From IMG/VR virus record IMGVR_UViG_3300046714_000065, positions 1 to 64,000 of that record: DNA of 64,000 nt, one strand, 5' to 3'. The translations under genes were made by a program, and so were the position numbers. The notes beneath the pieces are model-generated. The model worked only from the letters and a program-made list of their open reading frames with translations. It did not search any database and was not told where the DNA came from. Positions 1 to 8,128 of the stretch are shown one piece after another; position 1 is the stretch's first letter; each line of letters starts with the position of its first letter. This stretch comes from a virus.

Positions 1-580
1 CATCTATTAGATCAGCGTTAGGTTGTATCTTATTGATAGTACCATTTTGGTAGTACTCATGGCTCATGATTAAAGCTCGGATATAGCAGTCTCGTAGATC
101 TCTGAAAGTAATACCACTAATTGCAGTTTGGCCTCTAGTACCTTTTAACGTATGAGCCTGACCTGAGTAAGACCTATTACGAAGCATACCTTGTTCGTTC
201 CAACCAGTATCATTCTTAATGTGTTCCCACAAGCCTTCTTTAATTGTAGTAATTACATTTGGCCTTTCTTCTTTAAAGATATCACGTAACTCCTGGATAC
301 CCTTCGCACAGAACTCACCAGCTTTACCGCCATCAAACACACCAGTAGGCGTAGGGTCCCAACACATAGATACTGCACCAGCTGTTTCATGCATTACACG
401 ACTAAGCTCTCCATCAATCTTCTTAAGCTTATTATCAAGGTCTACTGTAATAGTGATAGATTCATTGATCATCTTACACAAAGCATTATAGTCTAGCCTA
501 TGCTCTTGTGCATAATCAAATATCTTGTCATAGTTAACAAGATAGGAAGCGCCTTTATAGTCCACGGCTAGTCCTTTCAT
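1..580 (-). CDS. Hypothetical protein, C-terminus cut by window edge
   Basis: An open frame runs from an ATG at 578-580 to the left edge without a stop (193 codons visible). The N-terminus reads MKGLAVDYKGASYLVNYD. A phrase VMHETAGAVSMCWDP lies in the middle and the visible end is rich in charged residues. I recognise no domain. It overlaps the end of the next gene upstream by 26 nt, as is common here. It is last in the visible replication module, directly downstream of the exonuclease, so a DNA-metabolism role is possible but only inferred from position. No strong Shine-Dalgarno sequence precedes the ATG, so the start is tentative. Confidence 0.75.
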   Translation of the reverse strand, partial: MKGLAVDYKGASYLVNYDKIFDYAQEHRLDYNALCKMINESITITVDLDNKLKKIDGELSRVMHETAGAVSMCWDPTPTGVFDGGKAGEFCAKGIQELRDIFKEERPNVITTIKEGLWEHIKNDTGWNEQGMLRNRSYSGQAHTLKGTRGQTAISGITFRDLRDCYIRALIMSHEYYQNGTINKIQPNADLID

Positions 581-746
581 TGGTTATGATTATCAACTCA
601 TTGGTAACGTTTTTAAGAGAATCTATTGATTCTGATAAAGCTGCAAGTCTTTCATTAGTGCTACTAAGCACAATAGTAAGATCTTCAATAGTTAGACCAA
701 ATAGTCTGATAACTTCTAATAACCTTTGAACTTCATGAGACTCCAT
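555..746 (-). CDS. Small hypothetical protein (63 aa)
   Basis: A short, Leu-, Ile- and Ser-rich protein that is likely helical (HEVQRLLEVIRLFGLTIEDL, then SIDSLKNVTNELI). I chose the ATG at 744-746 over one 24 nt upstream because GGAGG lies 6 nt before it. It starts inside the last codons of the exonuclease gene (14-nt overlap), so translation is probably coupled. No family recognised; the helical pattern suggests a small coiled-coil protein. Confidence 0.6.
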   Translation of the reverse strand: MESHEVQRLLEVIRLFGLTIEDLTIVLSSTNERLAALSESIDSLKNVTNELIIITNERTSRGL

Positions 747-1581
747 TCCAACCCTCCAAGTTAAACTCATAGTCAGGACGAGGCCACAAAGTAATCAACT
801 TACCTGTGATCAGTAAAGCTTCTTTCCACTTCTCTCCAATAAGCTGCTTGTAAGCATAACATACCATATACTGAAGCTCTTCTTTAGTCTTACATGCACT
901 AAGAATAGCATCAGCTCGCTTAGGACCTATATCAGGTAGACCTGGAATTGAATCAGTGGGATCACCCATAAGTAATTGTTTGTGATAAAAGTAATCAGCA
1001 TCCCATTGTGATACAGTAATAATCTTAGTTTTCTCTCTAGCGTCAGAAGTATAGAGAACACCTTTAGGTAGCCTCAGATGTACACCAGAAAAACATAGCA
1101 GATCCTTATCTATGGAAGCTACAACTGGAGTCTTACCTCTGGATATAGAATCTTCACGCCAGATGCCTAGCAGATCATCTGATTCTTTACCATGAGCTCT
1201 GACAGCTTTATGCCTGGTCTCTAAGCATTCAGTTAAGACCTGTACAAAAGCTTTAATAGGTCTATTATTCTGCTTACGACTCTTCTTGTAATCTGGCCAT
1301 ACATCATACCTAAAGTTATGGTCACCCTTAATAGCTATCTTAGCTGTGTCAGTGTAGACCATATCCTTAAGCCACTCAATAATCTTATCAACATTGAGTA
1401 TACCATCAACTAGATACTTCTGATCCTCTTCTGGTGTAAACTGTTTCTCAGGACCGTCAAAGACACTTCCCCAACGGTTCCAGAGTGCCCCATAAGCTAT
1501 GACATCACCATCTATTAGTAGCTCTACGTTATTTAATTCTATCTCCGGTTCAACTGACTGGTCATTCCAATCGGGTTCCAC
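733..1581 (-). CDS. 5'-3' exonuclease, T7 gp6/FEN-like
   Basis: A 282-residue protein of the flap endonuclease superfamily, which degrades the 5' strand of duplex DNA and removes RNA primers. Motifs in order: LLIDGDVIAYGALW near residue 22 (first metal-binding Asp), GKESDDLLG and VASIDKDLL (acidic cluster of the PIN-like core), and GDPTDSIPGLPDIGPKRA (helix-3-turn-helix DNA clamp). The length is close to T7 gp6 (about 300 residues). The start is GTG at 1579-1581 with AGGAG 9 nt upstream, immediately after the stop of the preceding gene. It lies in the replication module with DNA polymerase, ssDNA-binding protein and RNA polymerase. In T7 the homologue also recycles host DNA into nucleotides; that is family knowledge, not visible here. 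Confidence 0.93.
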   Translation of the reverse strand: MEPDWNDQSVEPEIELNNVELLIDGDVIAYGALWNRWGSVFDGPEKQFTPEEDQKYLVDGILNVDKIIEWLKDMVYTDTAKIAIKGDHNFRYDVWPDYKKSRKQNNRPIKAFVQVLTECLETRHKAVRAHGKESDDLLGIWREDSISRGKTPVVASIDKDLLCFSGVHLRLPKGVLYTSDAREKTKIITVSQWDADYFYHKQLLMGDPTDSIPGLPDIGPKRADAILSACKTKEELQYMVCYAYKQLIGEKWKEALLITGKLITLWPRPDYEFNLEGWNGVS

Positions 1582-1965
1582 TTAAGCAGCTCCTGGAAAC
1601 AACAGATCCATTTGGCGTTGATTGTTAGTCTCAATCATCTTATTAAGATTCTGTTGTAACTCCTTTAGTACTATCGGTAAAGACTCAACTAGCTTCTTAG
1701 CCTCCTTAAGACTGTTATTATTACACAACTCATCAACTTCTTTCAGCGTCTTCTGAATAGCAATCAATGGGTGAGCGTAGTCTACGATATCAGTATACTT
1801 ATCAAACTTAGAGCCCTTGATGAGCTCCATACCCTCCTTAGTTGTAAATAAAGTTAGAGTCTCATTCTGAGTAATAGCTACATCAGCTATAACCATATCA
1901 GCACCAAACTCTATCTTCCTAGGTGATTCTGTCCAGCTAAGATTGTCAAGATCAAGTGATGGCAT
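1582..1965 (-). CDS. Hypothetical protein (127 aa), helical C-terminus
   Basis: An N-terminal half with beta-like pattern (IEFGADMVIADVAITQNETL) is followed by a charged helical half (ALKEVDELCNN... and LPIVLKELQQNLNKMIE) that looks like a coiled coil. No known family recognised. It directly abuts the exonuclease start (stop and GTG adjacent), so it belongs to the same transcription unit. Confidence 0.8.
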   Translation of the reverse strand: MPSLDLDNLSWTESPRKIEFGADMVIADVAITQNETLTLFTTKEGMELIKGSKFDKYTDIVDYAHPLIAIQKTLKEVDELCNNNSLKEAKKLVESLPIVLKELQQNLNKMIETNNQRQMDLLFPGAA

Positions 1966-1966
1966 A

Positions 1967-2152
1967 TTAGCCTTTCATTAGTAAGTAGCAGGGTACAACT
2001 ACTGCGATTGCTATTAAGCTTAACCAGACATACTTGCTTAGATTACTACGACCTTTATGGCGAGTTATCCAACCATGTCTGTCTATATTAATACTGGACT
2101 CACGCTTAAAGCGCTCAGTAGTGTAGTTAAACTTTGGGTCCTTTAGTATCAT
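1967..2152 (-). CDS. Small membrane-anchored protein (61 aa)
   Basis: The N-terminal about 38 residues are charged (KDPKFNYTTERFKRE). They are followed by one transmembrane helix near the C-terminus (YVWLSLIAIAVVVPCYLL) and a short MKG tail. The ATG at 2150-2152 was chosen because AAAGGAG lies just before it; a longer frame without a good ribosome site extends 27 nt upstream. The positive segment before the helix predicts an N-in/C-out topology. Function unknown. Confidence 0.7.
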   Translation of the reverse strand: MILKDPKFNYTTERFKRESSINIDRHGWITRHKGRSNLSKYVWLSLIAIAVVVPCYLLMKG

Positions 2153-2534
2153 GATTGCTCCTTTTGAACTCGGCTTCAATTAAATCTCGTCTGGTAGCTA
2201 TTGCAAACTTCTTGCAAACTTCAAAGTCATTATTAGTTAATTCTACTTGCCATTCTTTATGTGCTAGTACCTCGACTCTATACGTTACTGATATTTTAAC
2301 ACTAGGCCCCAACTCTAACAGATTTGGACTTTGTTTAAGTATGGCAAGCGCTAAACCACCATAAAACCTATTGATGTAATCTTCCTTCATCTTATCGCGC
2401 ATAGAATCAAAACCAGCGCTATTAGGGCTATCTATCTCACAAGCTGCTATGTAAGACTCTTCATGGATTATATCCAGTATCTTAGTAACATCAATGCAGC
2501 TTAGTGGGCTATTAAATATTTTAGGCAGATCCAT
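2127..2534 (-). CDS. Hypothetical protein (135 aa)
   Basis: A mixed alpha/beta protein starting MDLPKIFNSPLSCIDVTKIL; a central stretch VKISVTYRVEVLAHKEWQVEL looks like beta strands. AAGGA precedes the ATG. It overlaps the gene upstream by 14 nt and the gene downstream by 26 nt, typical of this compact operon. No family recognised. Confidence 0.75.
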   Translation of the reverse strand: MDLPKIFNSPLSCIDVTKILDIIHEESYIAACEIDSPNSAGFDSMRDKMKEDYINRFYGGLALAILKQSPNLLELGPSVKISVTYRVEVLAHKEWQVELTNNDFEVCKKFAIATRRDLIEAEFKRSNHDTKGPKV

Positions 2535-3510
2535 TTCGCTTCCTTACAGGTATTTTGATTGTATCCTCGAAGGTCCAACCAGAATGTAACCTTGCTCGTA
2601 AGCTAGCGACGTTCTCTTTTAGATACTCAGCCCAACCATCTAAGGTCATAGCTAAACCATCATACTCATATATCTTACCTGTTTGCACTCTCAAGGGGCT
2701 CTTTAATGTAGCAGGGTCTACATTTAATTCCATGCGATGTCTTAAGGTAGCTTCTGCAATACCTGTCAATTTAGACATCAATCTAACACTTTTAAACTTG
2801 TATGGTAATGGCTCTAAGCCTAATACCACATCCATCGGTAACCCAGCTCTAACTCTAGCCTTAATTACCATCTTAGGCACCTGATAGTTGTTAGACAACC
2901 AGGCAAGAGTTCTTATCTTACCATCTACCTTAAACTTGTCAGGGCATAGTGATACTTCATCAGCTGGTACACAACCGCATGATCTAAGCTTATTAGTCTG
3001 TAGTACCATTGATGCTATCTTAATCTCATTACCACAATCACACTTGCATTTCCAGAATGAATTAGTTCTAACTGTGTATGCAAAGTCTGTTACAAGTAGC
3101 ATACCAAATCTAACACCTTCAATGTCTTTCTTAGGTAGCGTACCTTTATAGAGTACCTTGTCAATCTTAAGGTTATGTCGTATTCGTTGGGTAATGGTAG
3201 CTTTAGGCATTTCAAGATGCTTAGCCCAATCAGTTACTGTCATAGACAGACCCTTATAGGCTAGCCTTCTCTCCTTACCTACTCGCCACCCAGTGGTAGT
3301 TAGGTCGTAGCAACCTGTACCTGGTGTCCTATCCAGATAACTGTTACTACCCGGCATCGGACCCACATCATGAATAAACCTATCAAAGACATGCCAATTA
3401 TCTGATACATATATACCTATTCTACCATTGATTGGATATAACGGAGACCCCTTGTCATAGCAGGCCTCCATCATTTCTACCCAACGTGCTTGCTCTCTAG
3501 TAGAGCTCAC
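2521..3510 (-). CDS. Putative free-standing homing-type endonuclease / DNA-binding protein with zinc site
   Basis: A 329-residue modular protein. Residues about 8-80 follow the HNH/AP2-associated phage pattern (W-x-E-M at the start, GRIGIYVSDNWHVFDRFIHD, a GSNSYLDR segment). Residues about 160-190 carry a four-cysteine zinc site (CKCDCGNEI then RSCGC) typical of phage AP2/HNH-associated proteins. Three helix-turn-helix-like segments with a W-A-x-x-L pattern (TDWAKHLEMPKATITQRI, LAWLSNNYQVPKMVIKAR, DGWAEYLKENVASLRARL) look like repeated DNA-binding modules. Canonical HNH catalytic residues are not obvious, so it may be a DNA-binding relative rather than an active nuclease. It sits between unrelated replication genes, as mobile endonuclease genes often do. 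Confidence 0.65.
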   Translation of the reverse strand: MSSTREQARWVEMMEACYDKGSPLYPINGRIGIYVSDNWHVFDRFIHDVGPMPGSNSYLDRTPGTGCYDLTTTGWRVGKERRLAYKGLSMTVTDWAKHLEMPKATITQRIRHNLKIDKVLYKGTLPKKDIEGVRFGMLLVTDFAYTVRTNSFWKCKCDCGNEIKIASMVLQTNKLRSCGCVPADEVSLCPDKFKVDGKIRTLAWLSNNYQVPKMVIKARVRAGLPMDVVLGLEPLPYKFKSVRLMSKLTGIAEATLRHRMELNVDPATLKSPLRVQTGKIYEYDGLAMTLDGWAEYLKENVASLRARLHSGWTFEDTIKIPVRKRNGSA

Positions 3511-3516
3511 GCTAGC

Positions 3517-3819
3517 CTACTTCCACTTGATTGTCCACCTTTCATTAACAGGGCTTGAGCTACAAGAAAAATCTACTTTAAAACCTAGATTCATTAAAGT
3601 ATTATGTATAGTATTCTTATTCCAATTCTCATTGTCGCTAAAAGATGCTAGTATAGCTGTTTCAGATAGTACAATGCTATAGTAGATAGAAGCTTCTATC
3701 TGATCTCGTAATCTATCCCAGCCTATTGATGGGTGAGAATCAATATACTTTAAAGCAAGATTTCGTCTAATTCTTTTATTAAGCTTAGTTACTGCTTTAG
3801 CTTCCTTGGGTATTATCAT
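3517..3819 (-). CDS. Hypothetical protein (100 aa)
   Basis: A basic N-terminus (KEAKAVTKLNKRIRRNLALKY) is followed by a segment ending VNERWTIKWK. The ATG at 3817-3819 has AAGGAG upstream; a start 6 nt earlier in frame is less well placed. It overlaps the end of the deaminase gene, so translation is probably coupled. No family recognised. Confidence 0.7.
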   Translation of the reverse strand: MIIPKEAKAVTKLNKRIRRNLALKYIDSHPSIGWDRLRDQIEASIYYSIVLSETAILASFSDNENWNKNTIHNTLMNLGFKVDFSCSSSPVNERWTIKWK

Positions 3820-4261
3820 TAGCACTCCTTACAAAGTAAACATACACACCTGCTTCAGCAAATAGCTCTAATGCCTCAGTACCACCTTTAGCCCACTTAC
3901 TATTAGGCTCATCCAGTGGTGTATTAGGGCAAATAACCTCTACTATACCTGCTTGAATGATGGCCTTAGCACAGTTGAAACATGGGCAAAGGTTAACCAT
4001 CATCTTATTACCTCGGGTACTTATACCCAACCTAGCAGCGTTGCTAATAGCATTCTGCTCTGCATGAACTGTTAACTTTAGTTTAAGCTCTGTATCAAAT
4101 ACACGATCTAAACTATCTTTAATACCTCTAGGGAAACCATTATAACCACTGGTAATAATATCATTACTACGATCAAAGATTACTGCACCAACTTTACGCT
4201 TAGGATCTTTAGATAAACTTGCTACTGCTTCTACAATTGGCCAGTATTTATGATAGCTCAT
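3797..4261 (-). CDS. Deoxycytidylate (dCMP) deaminase
   Basis: The enzyme converts dCMP to dUMP with zinc-activated water, feeding thymidylate synthesis. The zinc motif is clear: H66-A-E68 (TVHAEQNAI; His ligand and catalytic Glu) and P-C94-F-N-C97 (two Cys ligands). The N-terminal SKDPKRKVGAVI and SGYNGFPRG segments match the nucleotide-binding part of the family, and 154 residues is a normal length. It overlaps the next gene by 4 nt. No thymidylate synthase is seen in this window, so the product probably feeds the host or an unsequenced gene. Confidence 0.95.
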   Translation of the reverse strand: MSYHKYWPIVEAVASLSKDPKRKVGAVIFDRSNDIITSGYNGFPRGIKDSLDRVFDTELKLKLTVHAEQNAISNAARLGISTRGNKMMVNLCPCFNCAKAIIQAGIVEVICPNTPLDEPNSKWAKGGTEALELFAEAGVYVYFVRSANDNTQGS

Positions 4262-4512
4262 TGTTGAATAGTATTGTACAGTGTGAAGTCAACCTTGTCA
4301 ATAATGTACTTATACTTAATCTTGGGATTCTCAACGATCTCAGTCTTGACACCGAGAACAGTACCTAAAGTGGGCCGGAACTTAGCACCAACTGGTACAA
4401 CAACGATATCACCAATATTTAACGTAAGGTCCAACGGGTACTTATAGGTATAAGCTTTGCTGTTACCATTGTCGTCGTTGGTGAACTGAACGCCAGCATA
4501 TCCGAATTGCAT
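4258..4512 (-). CDS. Hypothetical SH3/KOW-like small protein (84 aa)
   Basis: A beta-rich protein. The middle (YTYKYPLDL, then IGDIVVVPVGAKFR and GTVLGV) resembles the short barrel seen in the DNA-binding domain of PriA and in similar small phage proteins: a YTY strand, a GD-VVVP turn, then a hydrophobic strand. A nucleic-acid-binding role would fit but is inference. It overlaps the deaminase start by 4 nt. Confidence 0.7.
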   Translation of the reverse strand: MQFGYAGVQFTNDDNGNSKAYTYKYPLDLTLNIGDIVVVPVGAKFRPTLGTVLGVKTEIVENPKIKYKYIIDKVDFTLYNTIQQ

Positions 4513-4538
4513 GATTATTCCTATATGGGGTTGAATGA

Positions 4539-4847
4539 TTACTTATCGGCAAGTAGCCTAAATCTACCGTCTTCCATCTCTGACTGTGGGCGTACCCAGA
4601 TGATAGTATCATGTTTAGCCTTATAAGCATAAGCTGGTATATTAACTGATTCAATCCTAACTATATCTGGTGTGCTAAGTATCTCATACGTTTTACCAGA
4701 TCTAATATGCAATACCTTTGCTCCTATTGGAAACGAAGGATATCTTTTTATTGGACTCTCTAGCCTAATGCATTTAGTCTCACCATCATAGCACTGGAAT
4801 ACTACATCACATTCCTGGCAGCCTAGCCATTTAGTAGATGTGTGCAT
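4539..4847 (-). CDS. Hypothetical protein (102 aa)
   Basis: A beta-rich protein with a Cys pair near the start (LGCQECDVVFQC) and a C-terminal phrase IIWVRPQSEMEDGRFRLL, a pattern I have seen in conserved phage proteins of unknown function. The start overlaps the preceding gene by 17 nt. Function not known. Confidence 0.7.
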   Translation of the reverse strand: MHTSTKWLGCQECDVVFQCYDGETKCIRLESPIKRYPSFPIGAKVLHIRSGKTYEILSTPDIVRIESVNIPAYAYKAKHDTIIWVRPQSEMEDGRFRLLADK

Positions 4848-5088
4848 CCTCTTCCTCCTGCTTCTTAATTAATGCCTCCAGTGCTGCTTCTAGTGAACTA
4901 CCGGTAACTATGTCCTTACCGTGTACACTAAGAATAACTGTTTGAGTAGCATCATCTTGAATAATCTTAACAGTCTGTTGAGTACCATTCTGATAGTACC
5001 CACACAGCCTATCTAATGCAGCAAGCCTATCACTGCTATCAATAGCTCTTGTAATAGTTTGCTTAAGTTTAATGCTAGTTTTACTCAT
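4831..5088 (-). CDS. Hypothetical protein (85 aa)
   Basis: A short helical N-terminus (TRAIDSSDRLAALDRL), a beta hairpin in the middle (VKIIQDDATQTVILSVHG) and an acidic helix at the end (ALEALIKKQEEED). It overlaps the upstream gene by 4 nt, indicating coupled translation. No family recognised. The adjacent 101-residue protein has a similar layout (helical start, two strands), so the pair may be diverged paralogues. Confidence 0.65.
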   Translation of the reverse strand: MSKTSIKLKQTITRAIDSSDRLAALDRLCGYYQNGTQQTVKIIQDDATQTVILSVHGKDIVTGSSLEAALEALIKKQEEEDAHIY

Positions 5089-5390
5089 GATGTAATAATA
5101 TCATCACCAAAGGCTGCTTGTGTCATTATCATATCATCAATTAAGTCTCGGATATTAGCACCAAGAGCAATAGGTTCACCGCCCTCTTCGCTAACAGCTT
5201 CAACAACATATTCTACTGGAGGATTCTCTTCTTCGTTAACGCTAATAATAAGCTTAAACTTCTCTGATACATCTTCAGGGTTAAAGGCTGGCAGCATCTT
5301 CTGCAATGCATTCAGACGCATAGTATCAGTAATTACTATCTTACCTGATTCAAGCTTATCGTAGATAGTATCCGTGTTTAATGCAGGCAT
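5085..5390 (-). CDS. Hypothetical acidic protein (101 aa)
   Basis: N-terminal helices (RLNALQKMLPAF) are followed by strands (KFKLIISVNEEENPPVEYVVEAV) and an acidic C-terminal helix (ANIRDLIDDMIM). No family recognised. It forms a 4-nt overlap with the next gene downstream and is part of the same run of small genes. Confidence 0.65.
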   Translation of the reverse strand: MPALNTDTIYDKLESGKIVITDTMRLNALQKMLPAFNPEDVSEKFKLIISVNEEENPPVEYVVEAVSEEGGEPIALGANIRDLIDDMIMTQAAFGDDIITS

Positions 5391-5400
5391 ATCATTTCCT

Positions 5401-5568
5401 TTATGCGATACGTAACAGGTTTTGAACGTTCCAGGAATTCTTCACTCGGCATTTATCCTCATGTCTTAAGATACCTAACTCTGTGAAGAATAACTTACAA
5501 TGAACGCATCTGATAGTACTAGCTCTTTGTCTCTCTAATAACTTTTTGTTTGTTTCGTTGCCTTTCAT
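5401..5568 (-). CDS. Small zinc-finger-like protein (55 aa)
   Basis: A short gene starting at ATG 5566-5568 with AAGGAG 6 nt upstream and ending TAA at 5401-5403. The product starts MKGNETNKKLLERQRAS and contains C-V-H-C followed about 16 residues later by H-E-D-K-C, a plausible zinc knuckle, then a basic tail. Its start overlaps the end of the 102-residue gene upstream by 50 nt, which is long. The strong ribosome site and cysteine pattern support it. A nucleic-acid-binding role is inference. Confidence 0.65.
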   Translation of the reverse strand: MKGNETNKKLLERQRASTIRCVHCKLFFTELGILRHEDKCRVKNSWNVQNLLRIA

Positions 5569-5827
5569 GGTTTACTCCTTGGTCAGGCTTCCATACTTCT
5601 AAGCCACTAGTATCTGGTGGACACTCATGTTTTACTCCTTTCTCAAACAATCGCCAACCAGTATTAGTTTGCATCCATGTCAGACCATTTCTATAACAGC
5701 GCTTACACATGATCCAACGTGGTGCATGATAGCTTCTATACCTACGCCATCTAAATACATCTTCACCATCAGCTCTTTCAAATCCATCAAGTAGTGCATC
5801 TAACTCATGATCAAATGTATCACTCAT
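5519..5827 (-). CDS. Hypothetical zinc-binding protein (102 aa)
   Basis: An acidic N-terminus is followed by W-I-M-C-K-R-C and, about 25 residues later, K-H-E-C, which together make a probable zinc site. The phrase GLTWMQTNTGWRLFEKG between them is typical of small conserved phage proteins. It lies directly upstream of the 55-residue zinc-finger gene and downstream of DNA polymerase. Function unknown. Confidence 0.7.
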   Translation of the reverse strand: MSDTFDHELDALLDGFERADGEDVFRWRRYRSYHAPRWIMCKRCYRNGLTWMQTNTGWRLFEKGVKHECPPDTSGLEVWKPDQGVNHERQRNKQKVIRETKS

Positions 5828-5840
5828 TTTAAACTCCTTT

Positions 5841-7877
5841 CTAGTGCGTCTCTGCCCAATTTCTGCCTACCTTGGCTTTACCATTGGTTATCATCACACC
5901 AAACTCTTTAGCTGCTTCAGTAAATGCTTCCTCAGAGATAGCTTTAGCCCTTGCTATGATCTCAGGATCGTTATCAACTAGAAACTGTGTCTCATCGTGA
6001 TATATTATGCGAGGCTTATACTTGATACCTTCTGCCTTAAACTTCTTGATCATATAGTGCATTGCTGATTTAACTGTAATACTCTCGAATCTCTGAAGCA
6101 GGTAGTTCAAAGATTTATGTGGTGAGTCTACGTAGATCAATGCACCATCAAGACCTATAATCTTACTGAAACCTAGCTTACCCTTAAATCTACGGTAATC
6201 ATCATTAAGCTTATCATTCAGCTCTGCAAATCCAGGTATAGCATTAATGAATGCTTCTTTAAGCTCATTACCTCTAGAGCTTCTCTTACCAAATACAATT
6301 AATGCTAGCTTATCACCGCCGCCACCAAATAACAATGCATAGAAGAAAGGCTTAGCAGTCTTGCGTGCTACAGACTGATCCCACTTAAGCTCACCCATTG
6401 CTCTTGCAATAGCAGTTAATTTATCCGCATTAGCCTGGTGCACATCTCCATGCATAATGATATCAGTAAACTCTGGGTTCTTTAAATAGTAGCACAAGCC
6501 TCTAGCTTGATTACCTTCAGAGTCACAACCTATTACTACAGTACCTGGATCAGCTAAGAATAGAGACCTTACTTCCTTACCCCAGAGACTTTCTACTGTA
6601 GGTATATTAGCAATAGTCTTATGAGTCATACGTCCAGTGGGTGTACCAAAGCACATAGCACCACCATGAAGCATATTATTCTCATCCAGATCTCTAATCC
6701 AACCACGTAAGATATTAGCTCTTGAGTTAGTAGTTAGGTATCGGTTATACAACTCACCAATAGCACCTAATAGTAATAGAGAGCTTTCACTAATCTTTTC
6801 AGATGTCTTCTCAAGCTTCCTTGTTACAGGATTCTGTTTGAAGTTCCAGTCATCTGCTACCCAACCAATAGTCCTTAACCATACCTTAGCATCTGTAGGT
6901 GATGATAATGTACGTGGCTCAAATGTAATTCTAGTGTAAGGACCATCTACTAGGCAATCGCTATATAGACCAGACTCTTGTGTTACACCAAACCAACTAG
7001 CTATATGTGCTGAATATAAGCCACTCTTAATCCACTTAGGTGCCTTCATTGGTACTGCATAGAAGGTATCATTAGCAAAGTAAACGCTATGTGGTATAAG
7101 ATTACCTTCCTCATTCCTATTCTTAGGCTCAGCTTCAAATGAACCTAGACCAACTGCATCCTTAACAATGATCTTAAAGCCCATTGTAGGTTCAATTATG
7201 TCTTCAGTTATCCTAAGCTCTTGTTCCATCTCAGCTAGCAGCTTCTCACCTGCTACTCTGTCAAACAACCAGCCTTCTAGCTCTGACTCTGCCATAAATC
7301 TAGCAGCTGTATGCTCATTTCTAAGGCTTACACTTATCAAAGGATTTCTGTTATTCTGCTTAACGAATTCTTTAATTAGTATCTTGTAAACTCTATGATT
7401 TAAGTTAACATCCTGAATACAATAAACGATCATATCGAATGATAGATGTGTCCAATCATTGAATGCTATCTTATGATCTTCTAAGAACTCACCCCATAGC
7501 TCTAAGCTGTGTCCTCTAAAACCAAATCGCCTAAAGTTAAGCATCTGGCTAAAGAGCAGAGTATCATGAATAGTAGTATCTGGATTAGGCTCCCATCCAA
7601 ATAACTTCTTCAGCATATTTAAGTCATAATTGATAATATTGTGGCCAATGAGCAACTTAGCTTTATACAAGTAATCCTGCCAGCTAATGTCATGTTCTAT
7701 TAAGGGGCTAAGGATTGCTTTCTCTGTAGGTGTAAGTGTTTCAAAGAGCGCTGCTTCATCCGCAGGATCAAGGAACACACTAATGACATTGGTATCAATA
7801 TCTTTAGCTACTAGACACCAACACTTAGTTACCTTTCTGAGTAGCTCATTAGCCTCTGTATCGAAGAGGATTCTCAT
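5841..7877 (-). CDS. DNA polymerase, family A (T7 gp5-like) with 3'-5' exonuclease
   Basis: A 678-residue replicative polymerase. The N-terminal proofreading domain shows Exo I FDTEANEL (Asp6, Glu8), HNIINYDLNML (Exo II region) and YCIQDVNLN (Exo III). The polymerase domain shows motif A VIGCDSEGNQARGL, motif B RKTAKPFFYALLFGGGGDKL (Arg, Lys and Tyr of the O helix) and motif C YHDETQF (His627-Asp628-Glu629). The length is close to T7 DNA polymerase (704). T7 uses host thioredoxin as clamp; the segment between thumb and motif A here is compact, so I cannot say whether thioredoxin is used. It starts 4 nt inside the preceding gene. It would act with the exonuclease, ssDNA-binding protein and RNA polymerase of this module. 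Confidence 0.97.
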   Translation of the reverse strand: MRILFDTEANELLRKVTKCWCLVAKDIDTNVISVFLDPADEAALFETLTPTEKAILSPLIEHDISWQDYLYKAKLLIGHNIINYDLNMLKKLFGWEPNPDTTIHDTLLFSQMLNFRRFGFRGHSLELWGEFLEDHKIAFNDWTHLSFDMIVYCIQDVNLNHRVYKILIKEFVKQNNRNPLISVSLRNEHTAARFMAESELEGWLFDRVAGEKLLAEMEQELRITEDIIEPTMGFKIIVKDAVGLGSFEAEPKNRNEEGNLIPHSVYFANDTFYAVPMKAPKWIKSGLYSAHIASWFGVTQESGLYSDCLVDGPYTRITFEPRTLSSPTDAKVWLRTIGWVADDWNFKQNPVTRKLEKTSEKISESSLLLLGAIGELYNRYLTTNSRANILRGWIRDLDENNMLHGGAMCFGTPTGRMTHKTIANIPTVESLWGKEVRSLFLADPGTVVIGCDSEGNQARGLCYYLKNPEFTDIIMHGDVHQANADKLTAIARAMGELKWDQSVARKTAKPFFYALLFGGGGDKLALIVFGKRSSRGNELKEAFINAIPGFAELNDKLNDDYRRFKGKLGFSKIIGLDGALIYVDSPHKSLNYLLQRFESITVKSAMHYMIKKFKAEGIKYKPRIIYHDETQFLVDNDPEIIARAKAISEEAFTEAAKEFGVMITNGKAKVGRNWAETH

Positions 7878-8128
7878 TGACTAAAGTCTTTATAAGAACA
7901 TGGGCATATAGACCTTACCGGGCACCTATCACAATAACCTGATTTTCTAGTTAGAATACAGCCCCATACCTTAGGCACTTCTGGATCACTAGACCACTCT
8001 ATAATTACTGGCATAGTATCTGCTATTTTAGTGCATAGATCCTGTAGTTCCTTCTTTTGTATAGCTAGCTCAATATCTTGTATAGACTTGAGTTTCCGAT
8101 ACTCTTCTTCACTCAGTATGTATTGCAT
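7874..8128 (-). CDS. Hypothetical Cys-rich protein (84 aa)
   Basis: The N-terminal half is a charged helix (SEEEYRKLKSIQDIELAIQ). The C-terminal half holds five cysteines in GCILTRKSGYCDRCPVRSIC-type spacing, which could bind zinc or an iron-sulphur cluster. The arrangement recurs in small phage proteins next to DNA polymerase. It overlaps the polymerase start by 4 nt and the upstream NADAR gene by 20 nt. Function unknown. Confidence 0.7.
   Translation of the reverse strand: MQYILSEEEYRKLKSIQDIELAIQKKELQDLCTKIADTMPVIIEWSSDPEVPKVWGCILTRKSGYCDRCPVRSICPCSYKDFSQ

Noticed and set aside
4463-4654. 63-codon minus-strand frame
   Set aside because: Overlaps two better genes in another frame and has no ribosome site.
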